A stretch of 35,814 nt of DNA, taken from Hyphomonadaceae bacterium. Lineage in GTDB: Bacteria; Pseudomonadota; Alphaproteobacteria; Caulobacterales; Hyphomonadaceae. The stretch spans positions 1 through 35,814 of the forward strand of contig CANJIL010000030.1 of NCBI GenBank assembly GCA_947474455.1. Reading direction: 5' to 3'. The notes beneath the pieces are model-generated. The model was not told where the DNA came from. It did no database searches and was given only the letters and a program-made list of their open reading frames with translations. A program made the position numbers and the translations under genes. Of the stretch, positions 23,195 to 32,122 are shown piece by piece (the stretch's first letter is position 1; each line of letters starts with the position of its first letter).

Positions 23195-24664
23195 CTAGAC
23201 TAGCAGCGCCGCAGCCACCAGCCCTGCGAGTGCGAAACCCAGTCCGAAGCTGACACGGTCCCGCACGGCAAACGATACAGGATCATCGTCAAGCTGACCG
23301 CGATGCGCCAACAGCCAGATTCGTGCAGTCCAGATCGCGATGATAACCGGCATGCCGCCAAGGAAGACAGGCGACTTGTAGATGCTTATCGAATAAGCCT
23401 CATCGACTAGGTAGAGGACCAGAATGAGAATAGCCGCGCTGGCAGATCCAATGCCCAACCCGAGCGTCAGCGGCGCATCTTCAGGATAGTAGCCCCTGCC
23501 CCGGATCGCGACCTTCGGCGTCGCGTCCGGCGCAATGAGTTCGACATGGCGCTTGGCCAGCGATAGCGAGAAGAAAAAGAACATCGAGAAGGTGAGCAGC
23601 CACAACGAGTACTCGGCGCCGATTGCAACGGTGCCCATCACCAGCCGCAGCGTATACAGCGAAGCGAGAATGAAGACGTCGAGCAGAGGCGTGATCTTGA
23701 ATTTCAGCGAATAGCTGAGCGTAAGGACGAGATACCCCGACAGGGCTAGCGCCAGTATTGGCGCAAGAAAATAAGCTGCAATCAGCCCCCCCGCCACAAG
23801 AAGCGGGGCGACGATCAATCCTCCCCATAGCGGCACGGCGCCCGTGGCCAGCGGCCGGTTGCGCTTTGTCCTGTGACGCCGGTCAGCGCCAAGGTCAGAC
23901 ATGTCATTGATAAGATAGGTGCCGGACGCTGTGACTCCGAGAATGAGGAAGCAAAGCAGAGCGTTGATGACCGCCGCCGGATCGGAATAGCTGTGACTGA
24001 GGATGAGCGGCACGAAGATCAGAAAGTTCTTCGTCCACTGGTGCATACGCAGCGCTTTCAGCCACACGCGCACGCCCGCGGCTGGGCGCGAGAAGTCCGC
24101 TTCCAGCCAGTCACCTCGCTCAGCAAGCTTTCGCCGCAAGCCGGGATTGGTGCCGGCATAGATGCCTCCGGTCGCTCCCGACCATACCTTCATGTCTGGG
24201 CGGCTGTCGCCGGCATAGACGAAACTGTCACCGAACTGTTCGCGAATGGTGGCGAGCTTTCGGCGTCCCTTCAGGTTGACGCCGCCTCCGCTGCCGATTG
24301 CGCGGTCAAAGATCCCGAAGTGACCCGCCACGCGGTCGACAACGCCTTGATCGGCTGCAGACACGAGGTGGATCGGCCGGCCGCTGTCGCGCTCCGTACG
24401 CAAATAATCGATCAGCTTCTCGTTCGCAGGAATGGCCTCGTAGTCGACGTCGATGTTCTGGAATACCCACGTCTTGAAACGCGGACGCGAAAGCATGGCT
24501 GTCGCAAGACGCATCGTCATGGAAAACGGCTTCTGAAAGAACCCCGCCGTGATGCCCTCTACCAGGGTATCAGTGCGCAGGATGGTTTGATCCATATCGA
24601 CGATCAGCGGCGGCTTTTCGCCCGCACGGCCAAAATCCTTACCGTCGGGATTATCTACCTTCAT
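23195..24664 (-). CDS. HAD phosphatase fused to UbiA-family prenyltransferase (polyprenyl-P phosphoribosyltransferase-like)
   Basis: A 489-aa fusion. Residues 18-190 are a HAD phosphatase: nucleophile D23 in VDMDQTILRTDTL, LVSAADQG, AGDSRPDMKVW. Residues about 200-489 are a UbiA-type transferase with about eight membrane spans; the Mg/pyrophosphate motif is NDMSDLGADRRHRTKRNRP (N253, D254, D257, D261). In mycobacteria the UbiA enzyme Rv3806c makes polyprenyl-phosphoryl-5-phosphoribose and a separate enzyme removes the 5-phosphate; the HAD part here would suit that dephosphorylation. Its ATG overlaps the stop of the GtrA gene by four bases. Last gene of the minus operon; it converges on the GT-C gene with five bases between. 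The substrate is inferred. Confidence 0.85.
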   Translation of the reverse strand: MKVDNPDGKDFGRAGEKPPLIVDMDQTILRTDTLVEGITAGFFQKPFSMTMRLATAMLSRPRFKTWVFQNIDVDYEAIPANEKLIDYLRTERDSGRPIHLVSAADQGVVDRVAGHFGIFDRAIGSGGGVNLKGRRKLATIREQFGDSFVYAGDSRPDMKVWSGATGGIYAGTNPGLRRKLAERGDWLEADFSRPAAGVRVWLKALRMHQWTKNFLIFVPLILSHSYSDPAAVINALLCFLILGVTASGTYLINDMSDLGADRRHRTKRNRPLATGAVPLWGGLIVAPLLVAGGLIAAYFLAPILALALSGYLVLTLSYSLKFKITPLLDVFILASLYTLRLVMGTVAIGAEYSLWLLTFSMFFFFSLSLAKRHVELIAPDATPKVAIRGRGYYPEDAPLTLGLGIGSASAAILILVLYLVDEAYSISIYKSPVFLGGMPVIIAIWTARIWLLAHRGQLDDDPVSFAVRDRVSFGLGFALAGLVAAALLV

Positions 24665-25131
24665 TTCCGCGCCTTGGTTTCGGGAGCCTTGACCGCATCC
24701 GCCTTGTCGCCCTTCCGGTCGAATGTGAAATATAGATGCCCAAAATAACTAGTCGCGACGGGCGATGCGACACCGATGGCATGCGCCACCTCTTCAGGGT
24801 GCCAGTTCCAATTGATGGCAGGCAGGCCCCAGCGTTGCATAACCACGGTCACTGCCCACACCTGCACCAAAGAAATCAAATTTATGAGTACAAAGCGCAA
24901 AGCTTCTTCATGAACCGCGCGCCCGCTCTTATCGAAGACAAAAGCCTTTGTGAGCGCATAGGCCATCGTCATGCCGATCAGATAAGCGACGATGATAGCG
25001 ACTGTGAGCGGCAACCCGGCCGCTGAAAGGCCGATCCTCGCCCCCCAGTTAACGAGAGCCGCGGAGGCGCCGACCAGCACAAAAGCTGAAAACTGGCGGC
25101 CTGAGGCCTTGCGCTTGGCGGTACCGGTCAT
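24661..25131 (-). CDS. GtrA-family membrane protein
   Basis: A 156-aa protein with four hydrophobic segments and the GtrA pattern: RQFSAFVLVGASAALVNWGARI at the first helix, AYLIGMTMAYALTKAFVFDKS in the middle, and VATSYFGHLYFTF at the fourth. GtrA proteins are thought to flip polyprenyl-phosphate sugars across the membrane. Overlaps of four bases join it to the FAD oxidoreductase (25128) and the HAD-UbiA gene (24664). The start at 25131 is set by the ATGA overlap; the frame runs open to 25323 but upstream is the shadow of the oxidoreductase gene. Confidence 0.85.
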   Translation of the reverse strand: MTGTAKRKASGRQFSAFVLVGASAALVNWGARIGLSAAGLPLTVAIIVAYLIGMTMAYALTKAFVFDKSGRAVHEEALRFVLINLISLVQVWAVTVVMQRWGLPAINWNWHPEEVAHAIGVASPVATSYFGHLYFTFDRKGDKADAVKAPETKARK

Positions 25132-26420
25132 GGCGGCCCCAGGTCTTCGACCATTAGCTGGGCAAACCGGATGCTCTCCGAAACGCCGCGGTCCTCGGGA
25201 TAATAGAACGCCGTATCGGCAATCTGCAGCCCCGCGATCGGCGTCTGAACCGGCGGGAGGATTTTCATGAATTCCGGCTCGTAGACCGGCTGGGCATGGC
25301 GCAGCCGGCTGACCTTTACACAAAGCCTGTCATCTTCATTGAGCTCCGGGTTGATCGCCTTCAGGCAGGCCCAGCTCTCCTCGATGAACAGGTCGTCCGG
25401 CGCACCGAACTTCGGATGAGTTTGCGGCATGTAGTAGGGCACGTACACAATCGTGTCCTTCATCGGTCGCAGATTGGAAATCTCGATGATCCCCGGGATC
25501 TGGAAGCGTGCGTCACTGATGTTGACCCAGAAGTTCTTTGACACCTGCCGCTTCAGCTTCCAGATCAGACAGACCACGGCCACGTTGCGAATGCGGGCAT
25601 AACGCTCCTTTAGCTCGCCGTACTCGTCCGGGAGAATGCCGGGCACGTATGGCGTCGGAATGGTGGAGATCACCTTCTCCGCCTCAATACGCAAACCTCC
25701 CGCCGTGCGTACAGCAGCGACCGCGCCATCCTTCACCTCGATCTTCTCGGCAGACGTCTTGTAGTGTATCCGCCCGCCCCTCGCTATGATCGCCTGAGCC
25801 AGCGCGTTCATCAGCGTCTCGGAACCGCCCTCGATATAGCCGAGGCGTTCCTCGAACAGCGATTTGCGCGAATTGCCGATGCGCTTGATTCGTTGCCACA
25901 CCCAAGCTGCTGAAACATGCTTGGCAAGCTCATAGAACTTGAAATGCATCAGCGGCTTCCACAGCCGCTCGTAAGTTCGCTGCCCCAGCCAGGCGACATA
26001 CCATTGCTCGGCGTTGATCTTGTCGAGCTCACGCCAGTCTTTCTTTTTGGTCGACATGAACGCCTGCAGTCCGTAGCGCAGCTTCCCGATAGGACCGAGC
26101 TTCGAGAATGTGAGCAGCGAAATGGGATCGCCCCAGGGATAGAGCCTGCCATCGAAGTAAAAGCCCATCTTCGTCGCGACCCATTTCATGGCATCGGGCA
26201 TGCCGAGCTCTTGGAGGAGAGCGACCGTGTGCGTGTCGCTGAGCGCGCAAAAATGGTAGAAGCGTTCGATCGACAATCCATCGAAATCGAAATGCGCCGC
26301 CATGCCGCCCGGCCTGTCGCCAGCTTCAAGCACGTCGACCTCGTAGCCGCGCTTCACCGCCGCATAGGCAGCTGCCAGCCCCATGGGCCCGGCGCCAAGA
26401 ACGAGCAGCTTCTTCGGCAT
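25128..26420 (-). CDS. FAD-dependent oxidoreductase (amine oxidase/phytoene desaturase superfamily)
   Basis: A 430-aa flavoprotein. The N-terminus is a dinucleotide-binding fold, LVLGAGPMGLAAAYAAVKRGYEVDVLEAGDRPGG, with the acidic residue for FAD ribose at the end of the second strand. Further landmarks are GYIEGGSETLMNALAQAI, an internal substrate region and the C-terminal GLQIADTAFYYPEDRGVSESI where the second FAD contact sits. In this operon (SDR, FAD enzyme, GtrA, HAD-UbiA) it could oxidise a polyprenyl-phosphate sugar in an oxidation/reduction epimerisation, as DprE1 does, though DprE1 belongs to a different FAD family. The substrate is not shown by the sequence. AGGGAG lies just upstream, next to a 9-bp hairpin. 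Confidence 0.8.
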   Translation of the reverse strand: MPKKLLVLGAGPMGLAAAYAAVKRGYEVDVLEAGDRPGGMAAHFDFDGLSIERFYHFCALSDTHTVALLQELGMPDAMKWVATKMGFYFDGRLYPWGDPISLLTFSKLGPIGKLRYGLQAFMSTKKKDWRELDKINAEQWYVAWLGQRTYERLWKPLMHFKFYELAKHVSAAWVWQRIKRIGNSRKSLFEERLGYIEGGSETLMNALAQAIIARGGRIHYKTSAEKIEVKDGAVAAVRTAGGLRIEAEKVISTIPTPYVPGILPDEYGELKERYARIRNVAVVCLIWKLKRQVSKNFWVNISDARFQIPGIIEISNLRPMKDTIVYVPYYMPQTHPKFGAPDDLFIEESWACLKAINPELNEDDRLCVKVSRLRHAQPVYEPEFMKILPPVQTPIAGLQIADTAFYYPEDRGVSESIRFAQLMVEDLGPP

Positions 26421-26429
26421 GCGCTCCCT

Positions 26430-26450
26430 AGCTGGCCTAAAAGGCCAGCT
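26430..26450 (-). promoter_or_regulatory. Perfect 9-bp hairpin between the SDR and FAD oxidoreductase genes
   Basis: AGCTGGCCT and AGGCCAGCT pair around a three-base loop. The hairpin contains the SDR stop codon (26437-26439) and ends a few bases from the AGGGAG ribosome site of the next gene. There is no U-tract, so it may limit translation of the second gene or mark an mRNA processing point. Confidence 0.45.
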
Positions 26451-27363
26451 CCACCTTGGAATAGGACGGATGATTGAAGGTCAGGTCCAGCGCTTGCCGC
26501 AAAGGGGTCGGCTCAACGCCAAAGATTCCTGGCCAGTCGATCACTTCGAACACGTCAGGCGTCACAAGCGCCTTGAGTTGCTTCGTCGTGAAGGGCGGGT
26601 TGCTATTGACGAGCGAGTACGTCTTCAGCAGCGTCCAGAATGCAGCGTAAGGAATTTTCACGATTGTCGTTCGCGCCTTGGTCACGTCCCTGATCAGGCG
26701 GATCAGGTCTATGTAGTCGACCTTGGAGAGACCTGAGATATTGTATGCGCCCTCGATACGAGACGTCATCGCACTCTGGATGATGGCGCTGAAATCGCCG
26801 GCATAGAGCGGCTGACGCAGAAACCTGCCGTCGCCGGGAATCGGGAACACCGGGGTGCGGTCCATGAAGCGACGCAACCAACCCAGATGTTTGCGGTCGA
26901 ACCAGCCGAACATCAGCGTCGGGCGAAGCACCACCCGGGGGATGTTGCTGGTGGCGACCACCTTCTCCTGTGCCTTCTTCGTTTCAGTGTAGAGATCGAC
27001 CGCCGCCGAATTCACCACTGACGACGAGATGTGGACCATGTAGCGCGCTGCGCCGGCATGGGCCGCCTCAAGCACGCGCTCGGTGCCAATGATATTGTTG
27101 CGCGTGAATTCTGAAGCATCCAGTCCGCCAATCTGGGCGTGCAGCATCAGGATAGTATCGCAGTCCTTCACCTGCGTGCTCCACGCGCCAGGGGCCGATA
27201 CATCCGCTTCAACCACATCTATCTCTGGATGCAGCTCCCTGAGAATCTGCGTATTCCTCGGATGCTTGTCGATCGCAAGGATCGAGCACCCCGGAATTGT
27301 TTTGAGCTTGGGGATCAGGTTCTGCCCAACCAGCCCTGCTCCACCCGTCACCAGAACGCGCAT
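26437..27363 (-). CDS. NAD-dependent epimerase/dehydratase family SDR
   Basis: A 308-aa extended SDR. It opens with [20 protein letters not shown] (NAD-binding GxxGxxG), has a Ser-rich catalytic strand (VHISSSVVNSAAVDLYTETK, with Y and K of the active site in YTETK) and a C-terminal region with PLYAGDFSAIIQSAM and GAYNISGL as in sugar-nucleotide epimerases. First gene of an operon with a FAD oxidoreductase, GtrA and HAD-UbiA. In that setting it may reduce the keto sugar made by the flavoprotein, the role DprE2 has in mycobacteria. The ATG at 27363 is preferred over the GTG two codons earlier. Confidence 0.82.
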   Translation of the reverse strand: MRVLVTGGAGLVGQNLIPKLKTIPGCSILAIDKHPRNTQILRELHPEIDVVEADVSAPGAWSTQVKDCDTILMLHAQIGGLDASEFTRNNIIGTERVLEAAHAGAARYMVHISSSVVNSAAVDLYTETKKAQEKVVATSNIPRVVLRPTLMFGWFDRKHLGWLRRFMDRTPVFPIPGDGRFLRQPLYAGDFSAIIQSAMTSRIEGAYNISGLSKVDYIDLIRLIRDVTKARTTIVKIPYAAFWTLLKTYSLVNSNPPFTTKQLKALVTPDVFEVIDWPGIFGVEPTPLRQALDLTFNHPSYSKVELAF

Positions 27364-27379
27364 GCACACCCACCCCGAA

Positions 27380-27403
27380 CCAGCCCCCGTCCCGCCGGGC
27401 TGG
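27380..27403 (-). other. Hairpin in the leader of the SDR operon
   Basis: CCAGCCC and GGGCTGG pair around a 10-base loop, ending 17 bases before the 27363 start codon. It could affect translation initiation. The rest of the 204-base divergent region (27364-27567) must hold promoters for both directions, but none is clear. Confidence 0.3.
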
Positions 27404-27567
27404 GTGGTTTAACCATCAGACGCGAGAAACAGGTTTCCTTGGCCAAGGTCAAGGCTGCCGGCAGAGGCGATGGCCGCAACAGGTTAATTGGCCTGTCCGG
27501 CGGCGTCGTTGGTGTGATCCTAATTGCATTGTGGCAGGACATTCAGCGGAATGCCGCAGGACCCATT

Positions 27568-28071
27568 ATGCGCGAACTCACCCCGCCGACCTCGGACTAC
27601 CCTCGGACCTTTCTGACGAGCCGCATGCACCTCGTGCGCTTTGCCGGCTTTGCAGCCATCGCAATCGTGCTCAACCTCTGCTGCCAGAATGCGGTGCTTC
27701 TGATATTTGGCGGTTATTGGTTCGGCATCTATTTGGCGCTCGCTTTCGGCAACGCGGCGGGCCTGTTCTTCAAGTATGTAGCCGACAAGTACTGGGTGTT
27801 TGGCGACTTGGATGCCACCCTCGGCGGCAATTCGAAGAAGTTCGCGCTGTATGCCTACTTCGGCGTGTTCACGACCGTAATCTTCTGGGTCACGGAACTC
27901 CTGTTCCATTATTTTTTCGAGACCGTGTTCATGACCAATGTGGGAGCCGTGCTCGGCCTCTGCATCGGCTACGTGGCCAAGTACAATCTCGACAAGCACA
28001 TCACTTTCAAACAGCAACAGATCGCCTTGGACATCGCCTGCTCAGCGCCCGAGGCCAGTATCGGGCGTTGA
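27568..28071 (+). CDS. Second GtrA-family membrane protein
   Basis: A 167-aa protein with four hydrophobic segments in the GtrA arrangement: LVRFAGFAAIAIVLNLCCQNAVLL, GNAAGLFFKYVADKYWVF after the second helix, FGVFTTVIFWVTELLFHYFF, and VLGLCIGYVAKYNLDKHITF at the fourth. The xxKYxxDKxxxF blocks after helices 2 and 4 are characteristic of GtrA proteins. It diverges from the SDR-FAD-GtrA-UbiA operon and is not closely similar to the GtrA protein encoded there, so it may serve another lipid-linked sugar. GCAGGA lies seven bases upstream of the ATG; the longer open frame from 27139 is the shadow of the SDR gene. Confidence 0.83.
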   Translation: MRELTPPTSDYPRTFLTSRMHLVRFAGFAAIAIVLNLCCQNAVLLIFGGYWFGIYLALAFGNAAGLFFKYVADKYWVFGDLDATLGGNSKKFALYAYFGVFTTVIFWVTELLFHYFFETVFMTNVGAVLGLCIGYVAKYNLDKHITFKQQQIALDIACSAPEASIGR

Positions 28072-28221
28072 GCAGTCGATCCGGCTCCGGCGTGGCGATC
28101 ATTCCGCAAACGAACCGTCCGGACATCTGCCAGACACAACCCGGCATCCGCTGTGGAATTGAGAGCGCTTTGCCAATCCGCGGTGCGGCCCTACTCTTCG
28201 CGCCCTGGCGTGGAGGGATGA

Positions 28222-29504
28222 ATGACGGGCGTGATCCGGGCGAGCCTTGTCGCAACGCTTGCCTGCGCAGCCGCAGTGTGTGGCGGCGGTGGATCAAGCC
28301 GCCCCCCCGCCTCCACCTCCGCCGGCGACACCCAACGCAGCGCCGACCTTTAACTCTCCTGCGGCCGTGAGTGTCCCCGAGAATGCAAGTGGAGTGGTCT
28401 ATCGTCCTGCCGCCGCCGATCCGGAGGGCCAACCGATCACTTACGGCGCGACTCTTCTCGACCCAGACACAGATCTCGACTCAAGGTGAGAAAGGCCTGC
28501 TCGCAATCGCTTGCTCCCCCAACTTCATTGTCGATCGCACGCCCTATCTTCACATGAATCCGTCCACCGCCAACACGACAGACATCCTCCAATACCGGAC
28601 GCTGACGACTGACTTGCAACGTGCCGATACGTCGACAGCAAACACCATCCTCGTCGTGCAGCAGCCGGCTGGCGCCGGCTTCCTCAACCACAAGCGCGGC
28701 ATGCTCGCATTCGGTGCGCTCGGCCGCTTGCTGATCGGACTTGGCGATGGTGGCAGCGGCGGTGACCCGCTCAACAACCCACGGAGTCGCAATGTTCTGC
28801 TCGGCAAGCTTCTGCGTGTTGAGGTTGGAAGCGACGCATTCCCCGCTGATCCCGACCGTGACTATGCTATCCTGGTGGATAATCCCTTCGTGGGCGGCGG
28901 CGGCTCTCCAGAGATCTGGGCTCTTGGCCTCCGCAATGCTTTGGTTGGCAGCGTCGATACGGTCGCCGGCGATGTGCTCATCGGCGATGTCGGCCAGGCC
29001 GCGATCGAGGAGATCAATCGCATCCCCGCGAGTTCCACGGGTCCTCTCAACTACGGCTGGAATCGGCGCGAGGGATCGCAGCCCTATCTCGGCGGCGCCG
29101 ACGATCCGTCATTCCTTCTGCTGGTCACGGAATATCCCCACGGGCCGGGCCCGTTCTCTGGAAACTCGGTAACCGGCGGCATCCTCTATCGCGGACCAAT
29201 CGAGGTTCTGCAGGGCCTCTACATCTTCGGGGATTTCCGCCCGGCACCTAATGTCTGGTCGGTCCCCGCAGCCAGCCTCACGCCCGACGCCATCCTGCCG
29301 ACCAACTCGCTTACCAACCGGAATACGGCCTTCACGCCCGACGTCGGCCAATTCACCTGCCTCGTCAATTTCGGCACGAACACTGACGGCAGCCTCTACC
29401 TCGTCGAATTCTGCACCGGCCAGATCTTTGCCGTGGAGCCTAACCCCCTAAGCCCTCTCAGGCCTCGACCAGCGATGACAGATAATCGCCATAGGGGTTC
29501 CTGA
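28222..29504 (+). pseudogene. Decayed PQQ-type sugar dehydrogenase (GSDH/sorbosone dehydrogenase family) lipoprotein
   Basis: The coding sequence is spread over three frames. It starts at 28222, with GGAGG six bases upstream, as a lipoprotein signal (MTGVIRASLVATLACAAAVCGGGGSS). A frame change at the C-run near 28300-28310 leads into a poly-Pro linker and a cadherin-like segment (PTFNSPAAVSVPENASGVVY). A second change near 28470-28490 also skips the end of that domain and the first propeller blade, joining directly to GEKGLLAIAC. From there to about 29450 the propeller is recognisable (GMLAFGALGRLLIGLGDGGSGGDP, SPEIWALGLRN, VGQAAIEEIN, YGWNRREGSQP, TGGILYRGP). The 3' end overlaps rmlA on the opposite strand by 47 bases. 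Probably non-functional. Confidence 0.82.
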
Positions 29505-30321
29505 AACCGGCCCCCAGCGCCAGCAACTGCTCCGTGGTGATAAAGCCACGCCGCCACGCGACTTCTTCGGGACAGGCAATCTTGTAGGTCTGCCGCGCCT
29601 CCAGGGTTTGCACATACTGCGACGCCTGCAGAAGGCTGTCGAACGTACCCGCATCAAGCCACGCCGTCCCTCGCGCCAGCTGCGCTACATGAAGGTCACC
29701 GCGATCAAGATAAGCTTGGTTCACCGTTGTTATTTCAACCTCGCCGCGGGGCGAAGGCTTCACGTTGCGCGCAATATCGACCACGTCCCGGTCATAGAAA
29801 TAAAGCCCGGTTACCGCCCAGCGACTCTTTGGGTGTGCGGGCTTTTCTTCGATCGACAGCGCCCTGCCCTTTGCGTCGATCTCAACCACGCCGAAACGTT
29901 CCGGGTCCTGCACCTGGTATGCGAACACCATCGCGCCCTTGTTCAGCTTCCCGGCATCCTGCAGCTGCTGAGACATGCCGGCACCATGAAAGATATTGTC
30001 GCCCAGCGCCAGCGCACACGGCGCGCCCGACACAAATTTCTCACCGATCAGGAAAGCCTCAGCCAGACCGCGAGGCTCGTCCTGCACTGCATATTCGAAC
30101 CGCATGCCCCACTTCGCGCCGTCGCCGAGAAGATCGCGATAAAGCGGCAGGGCCTTCGGCGTCGAGATCACCAGAATCTCTCGGATGTCAGCAAGCATCA
30201 GCGTCGAGATCGGATAATAGATCATCGGCTTGTCGTAGACAGGCAGAAGCTGCTTCGAGATCGCTTGCGTGATCGGATAAAGACGCGTGCCGTGCCCTCC
30301 GGCGAGAATAATGCCTCTCAT
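29458..30321 (-). CDS. rmlA: Glucose-1-phosphate thymidylyltransferase
   Basis: RmlA/RfbA, 287 aa, full length. It joins dTTP and glucose 1-phosphate to give dTDP-glucose, the first step of dTDP-L-rhamnose synthesis. The nucleotide loop [11 protein letters not shown], the [21 protein letters not shown] block, ALGDNIFHG and the [17 protein letters not shown] region are all intact. It is the last gene of the rmlC-rmlB-rmlA series, 67 bases after rmlB. Its 3' end converges on the sugar dehydrogenase pseudogene. Confidence 0.97.
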   Translation of the reverse strand: MRGIILAGGHGTRLYPITQAISKQLLPVYDKPMIYYPISTLMLADIREILVISTPKALPLYRDLLGDGAKWGMRFEYAVQDEPRGLAEAFLIGEKFVSGAPCALALGDNIFHGAGMSQQLQDAGKLNKGAMVFAYQVQDPERFGVVEIDAKGRALSIEEKPAHPKSRWAVTGLYFYDRDVVDIARNVKPSPRGEVEITTVNQAYLDRGDLHVAQLARGTAWLDAGTFDSLLQASQYVQTLEARQTYKIACPEEVAWRRGFITTEQLLALGAGFRNPYGDYLSSLVEA

Positions 30322-30388
30322 CTCGTTTGTCCCGTCATTGTGATCTTCTCGTTTGAGCGCGGAAGCGCGACGTTGAGCGGCTTGCGTC

Positions 30389-31444
30389 TCAAGCCTTCAC
30401 CACCGGCGCCAGACCCAGGCGTTCGCCCCCATAAACACTCTTGCGCAACGGCTCCCACCACGAAGGATTCTGAAGATACCACGACACCGTCTTGCGTAGA
30501 CCCGACTCGAAATTCTCCTCGGCTCGCCATCCGAGTTCGCTTTCGAGCTTTGATGCGTCGATCGCATAGCGATGATCATGCCCGGGGCGGTCCGTGACAA
30601 ATTTCACCAGCTTGCGCCGGTCTGCTGGGCCGGCCAGCTCGTCCACCAGATCACACACACGATAGACCACATCGAGGTTGGTCCGCTCATTGCGGCCGCC
30701 GACATTGTATTTCTCTCCCACGCGCCCTCGTTGGAGGATCAGATGCAAGGCCTTGGCGTGATCCTCGACGTAGAGCCAGTCACGAACATTCGAGCCATCG
30801 CCGTACACCGGCAGCGGCTTTCCTTCGAGCGCGTTCAGAATAATCAGCGGGATCAGCTTTTCCGGGAAATGATACGGTCCGTAATTGTTCGAACAGTTAG
30901 AAATCACGACCGGCAGGCCATAAGTCCGCTGCCAGGCAATCGCAAGATGATCGGACGCTGCTTTCGAAGCAGAATACGGAGACGACGGGTCATAGGCGGT
31001 CGTTTCCGTGAACAACCCGTCAGGACCAAGAGAGCCATAGACTTCGTCTGTCGATACATGAAGAAAGCGGAAGGCTTCCTTGCGTTGCGCTGGCAGCGCA
31101 GACCAATATCCTCGCGCCGCCTCCAGCATCGCATGCGTGCCCACGACATTCGTGCGCACGAACTCAGCCGAGCCCGAAATCGAGCGGTCCACATGGCTTT
31201 CCGCAGCCAAATGCATCACGGCGTCCGGCAGCACCTCGCGAAAGACATTCTCGACCGCACCAAAGTTGCAGATGTCCTCCTTCACCAGCCGATAATTCGG
31301 CTTGGATGCGACAGGAGAAAGTGAATCGAGATTGGCGGCATAGGTCAGCTTGTCGACTACGGTCACATTCGCATCGCGACCAACCAGCAGCCGCACAACC
31401 GCCGACCCGATGAAGCCTGCCCCACCTGTTACCAGGACTTTCAT
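30389..31444 (-). CDS. rmlB: dTDP-glucose 4,6-dehydratase
   Basis: RmlB/RfbB, 351 aa, an NAD-dependent extended SDR that makes dTDP-4-keto-6-deoxy-glucose. It has [16 protein letters not shown] at the N-terminus, [12 protein letters not shown], the catalytic STDEVYGSL (Thr, Asp, Glu) and [10 protein letters not shown] (Tyr, Lys), plus [18 protein letters not shown], all hallmarks of RmlB. It lies 24 bases after rmlC in the same direction. Confidence 0.97.
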   Translation of the reverse strand: MKVLVTGGAGFIGSAVVRLLVGRDANVTVVDKLTYAANLDSLSPVASKPNYRLVKEDICNFGAVENVFREVLPDAVMHLAAESHVDRSISGSAEFVRTNVVGTHAMLEAARGYWSALPAQRKEAFRFLHVSTDEVYGSLGPDGLFTETTAYDPSSPYSASKAASDHLAIAWQRTYGLPVVISNCSNNYGPYHFPEKLIPLIILNALEGKPLPVYGDGSNVRDWLYVEDHAKALHLILQRGRVGEKYNVGGRNERTNLDVVYRVCDLVDELAGPADRRKLVKFVTDRPGHDHRYAIDASKLESELGWRAEENFESGLRKTVSWYLQNPSWWEPLRKSVYGGERLGLAPVVKA

Positions 31445-31468
31445 ACCATCGCCTCACGCATCAATCGC

Positions 31469-32017
31469 TCACGACTCATATCTGAAGGACGAATCCAAAT
31501 CGGCTAGTTTCGGCATTCGCCGGTCTTTGTCCGACATAACCGCCTCGGCGGGGCTCACCGGCCAGGCAATTCCAAGATCGGCGTCGTCGAACCTGATGCC
31601 GCTATCGCATTCCGGCGAGTAGTAGTCGGATACCTTGTACTGCAGCTCGGTGTTTGGCTCGAGCGTGCAGAAGCCGTGAGCGAACCCGACAGGGACGTAG
31701 AGTTGTTTTCCATTGTCGGCGGAAAGCTCGACCGCGACGTGCTTTCCGTACCAAGGCGAGCCAACGCGGATATCAACCGCCACATCGAGCAACCGTCCGC
31801 GCGTGCATCGAACCAGCTTCGCCTGAGCATGAGGAGGCTTCTGAAAATGGAGGCCCCGGATCACGCCGACCTCGGCAGACAATGAATGATTGTCCTGGAC
31901 GAAATCATCGCGAATTCCGCCCTGCTTGTAAGTTTCGGTCTTGTACGACTCGACGAACCACCCCCGCTCATCGCCATGGCGGCGGGGCGACACAAGCACC
32001 ACGTTCGGGATCTGCAT
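31469..32017 (-). CDS. rmlC: dTDP-4-dehydrorhamnose 3,5-epimerase
   Basis: RmlC/RfbC, 182 aa, a cupin that epimerises C3 and C5 of dTDP-4-keto-6-deoxy-glucose. Landmarks are GDERGWFVESY, FVQDNHSLSAEVGVIRGLHFQ (catalytic His), KLVRCTRGRLLDVAVDIR, PVGFAHGFCTLEPNTELQYKVSDYY (catalytic Tyr) and IRFDDADLGIAWP. The start at 32017 (MQIPNVVLV) fits the usual family N-terminus better than a GTG nine codons earlier. Confidence 0.95.
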   Translation of the reverse strand: MQIPNVVLVSPRRHGDERGWFVESYKTETYKQGGIRDDFVQDNHSLSAEVGVIRGLHFQKPPHAQAKLVRCTRGRLLDVAVDIRVGSPWYGKHVAVELSADNGKQLYVPVGFAHGFCTLEPNTELQYKVSDYYSPECDSGIRFDDADLGIAWPVSPAEAVMSDKDRRMPKLADLDSSFRYES

Positions 32018-32122
32018 AGTCTCAAACAAGATCCAAACCCTCACTGACCAACGGCAGGACTGAAACGCTGTGGCCCCAGCAGAGCGCCCAAGTCAACGTC
32101 CCTAGCGAAATCGCATTTGGCC

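Noticed and set aside
23873-24748. Plus-strand frame opposite the HAD-UbiA gene
   Set aside because: It is a shadow frame across a gene with both HAD and UbiA catalytic motifs.
27139-27567. N-terminal extension of the second GtrA protein
   Set aside because: The first 75 codons overlap the SDR gene on the other strand, and a ribosome site precedes the 27568 ATG.
29608-30597. Plus-strand frame of 329 codons opposite rmlA/rmlB
   Set aside because: It is antisense to two textbook rml genes, with no domain and no ribosome site.
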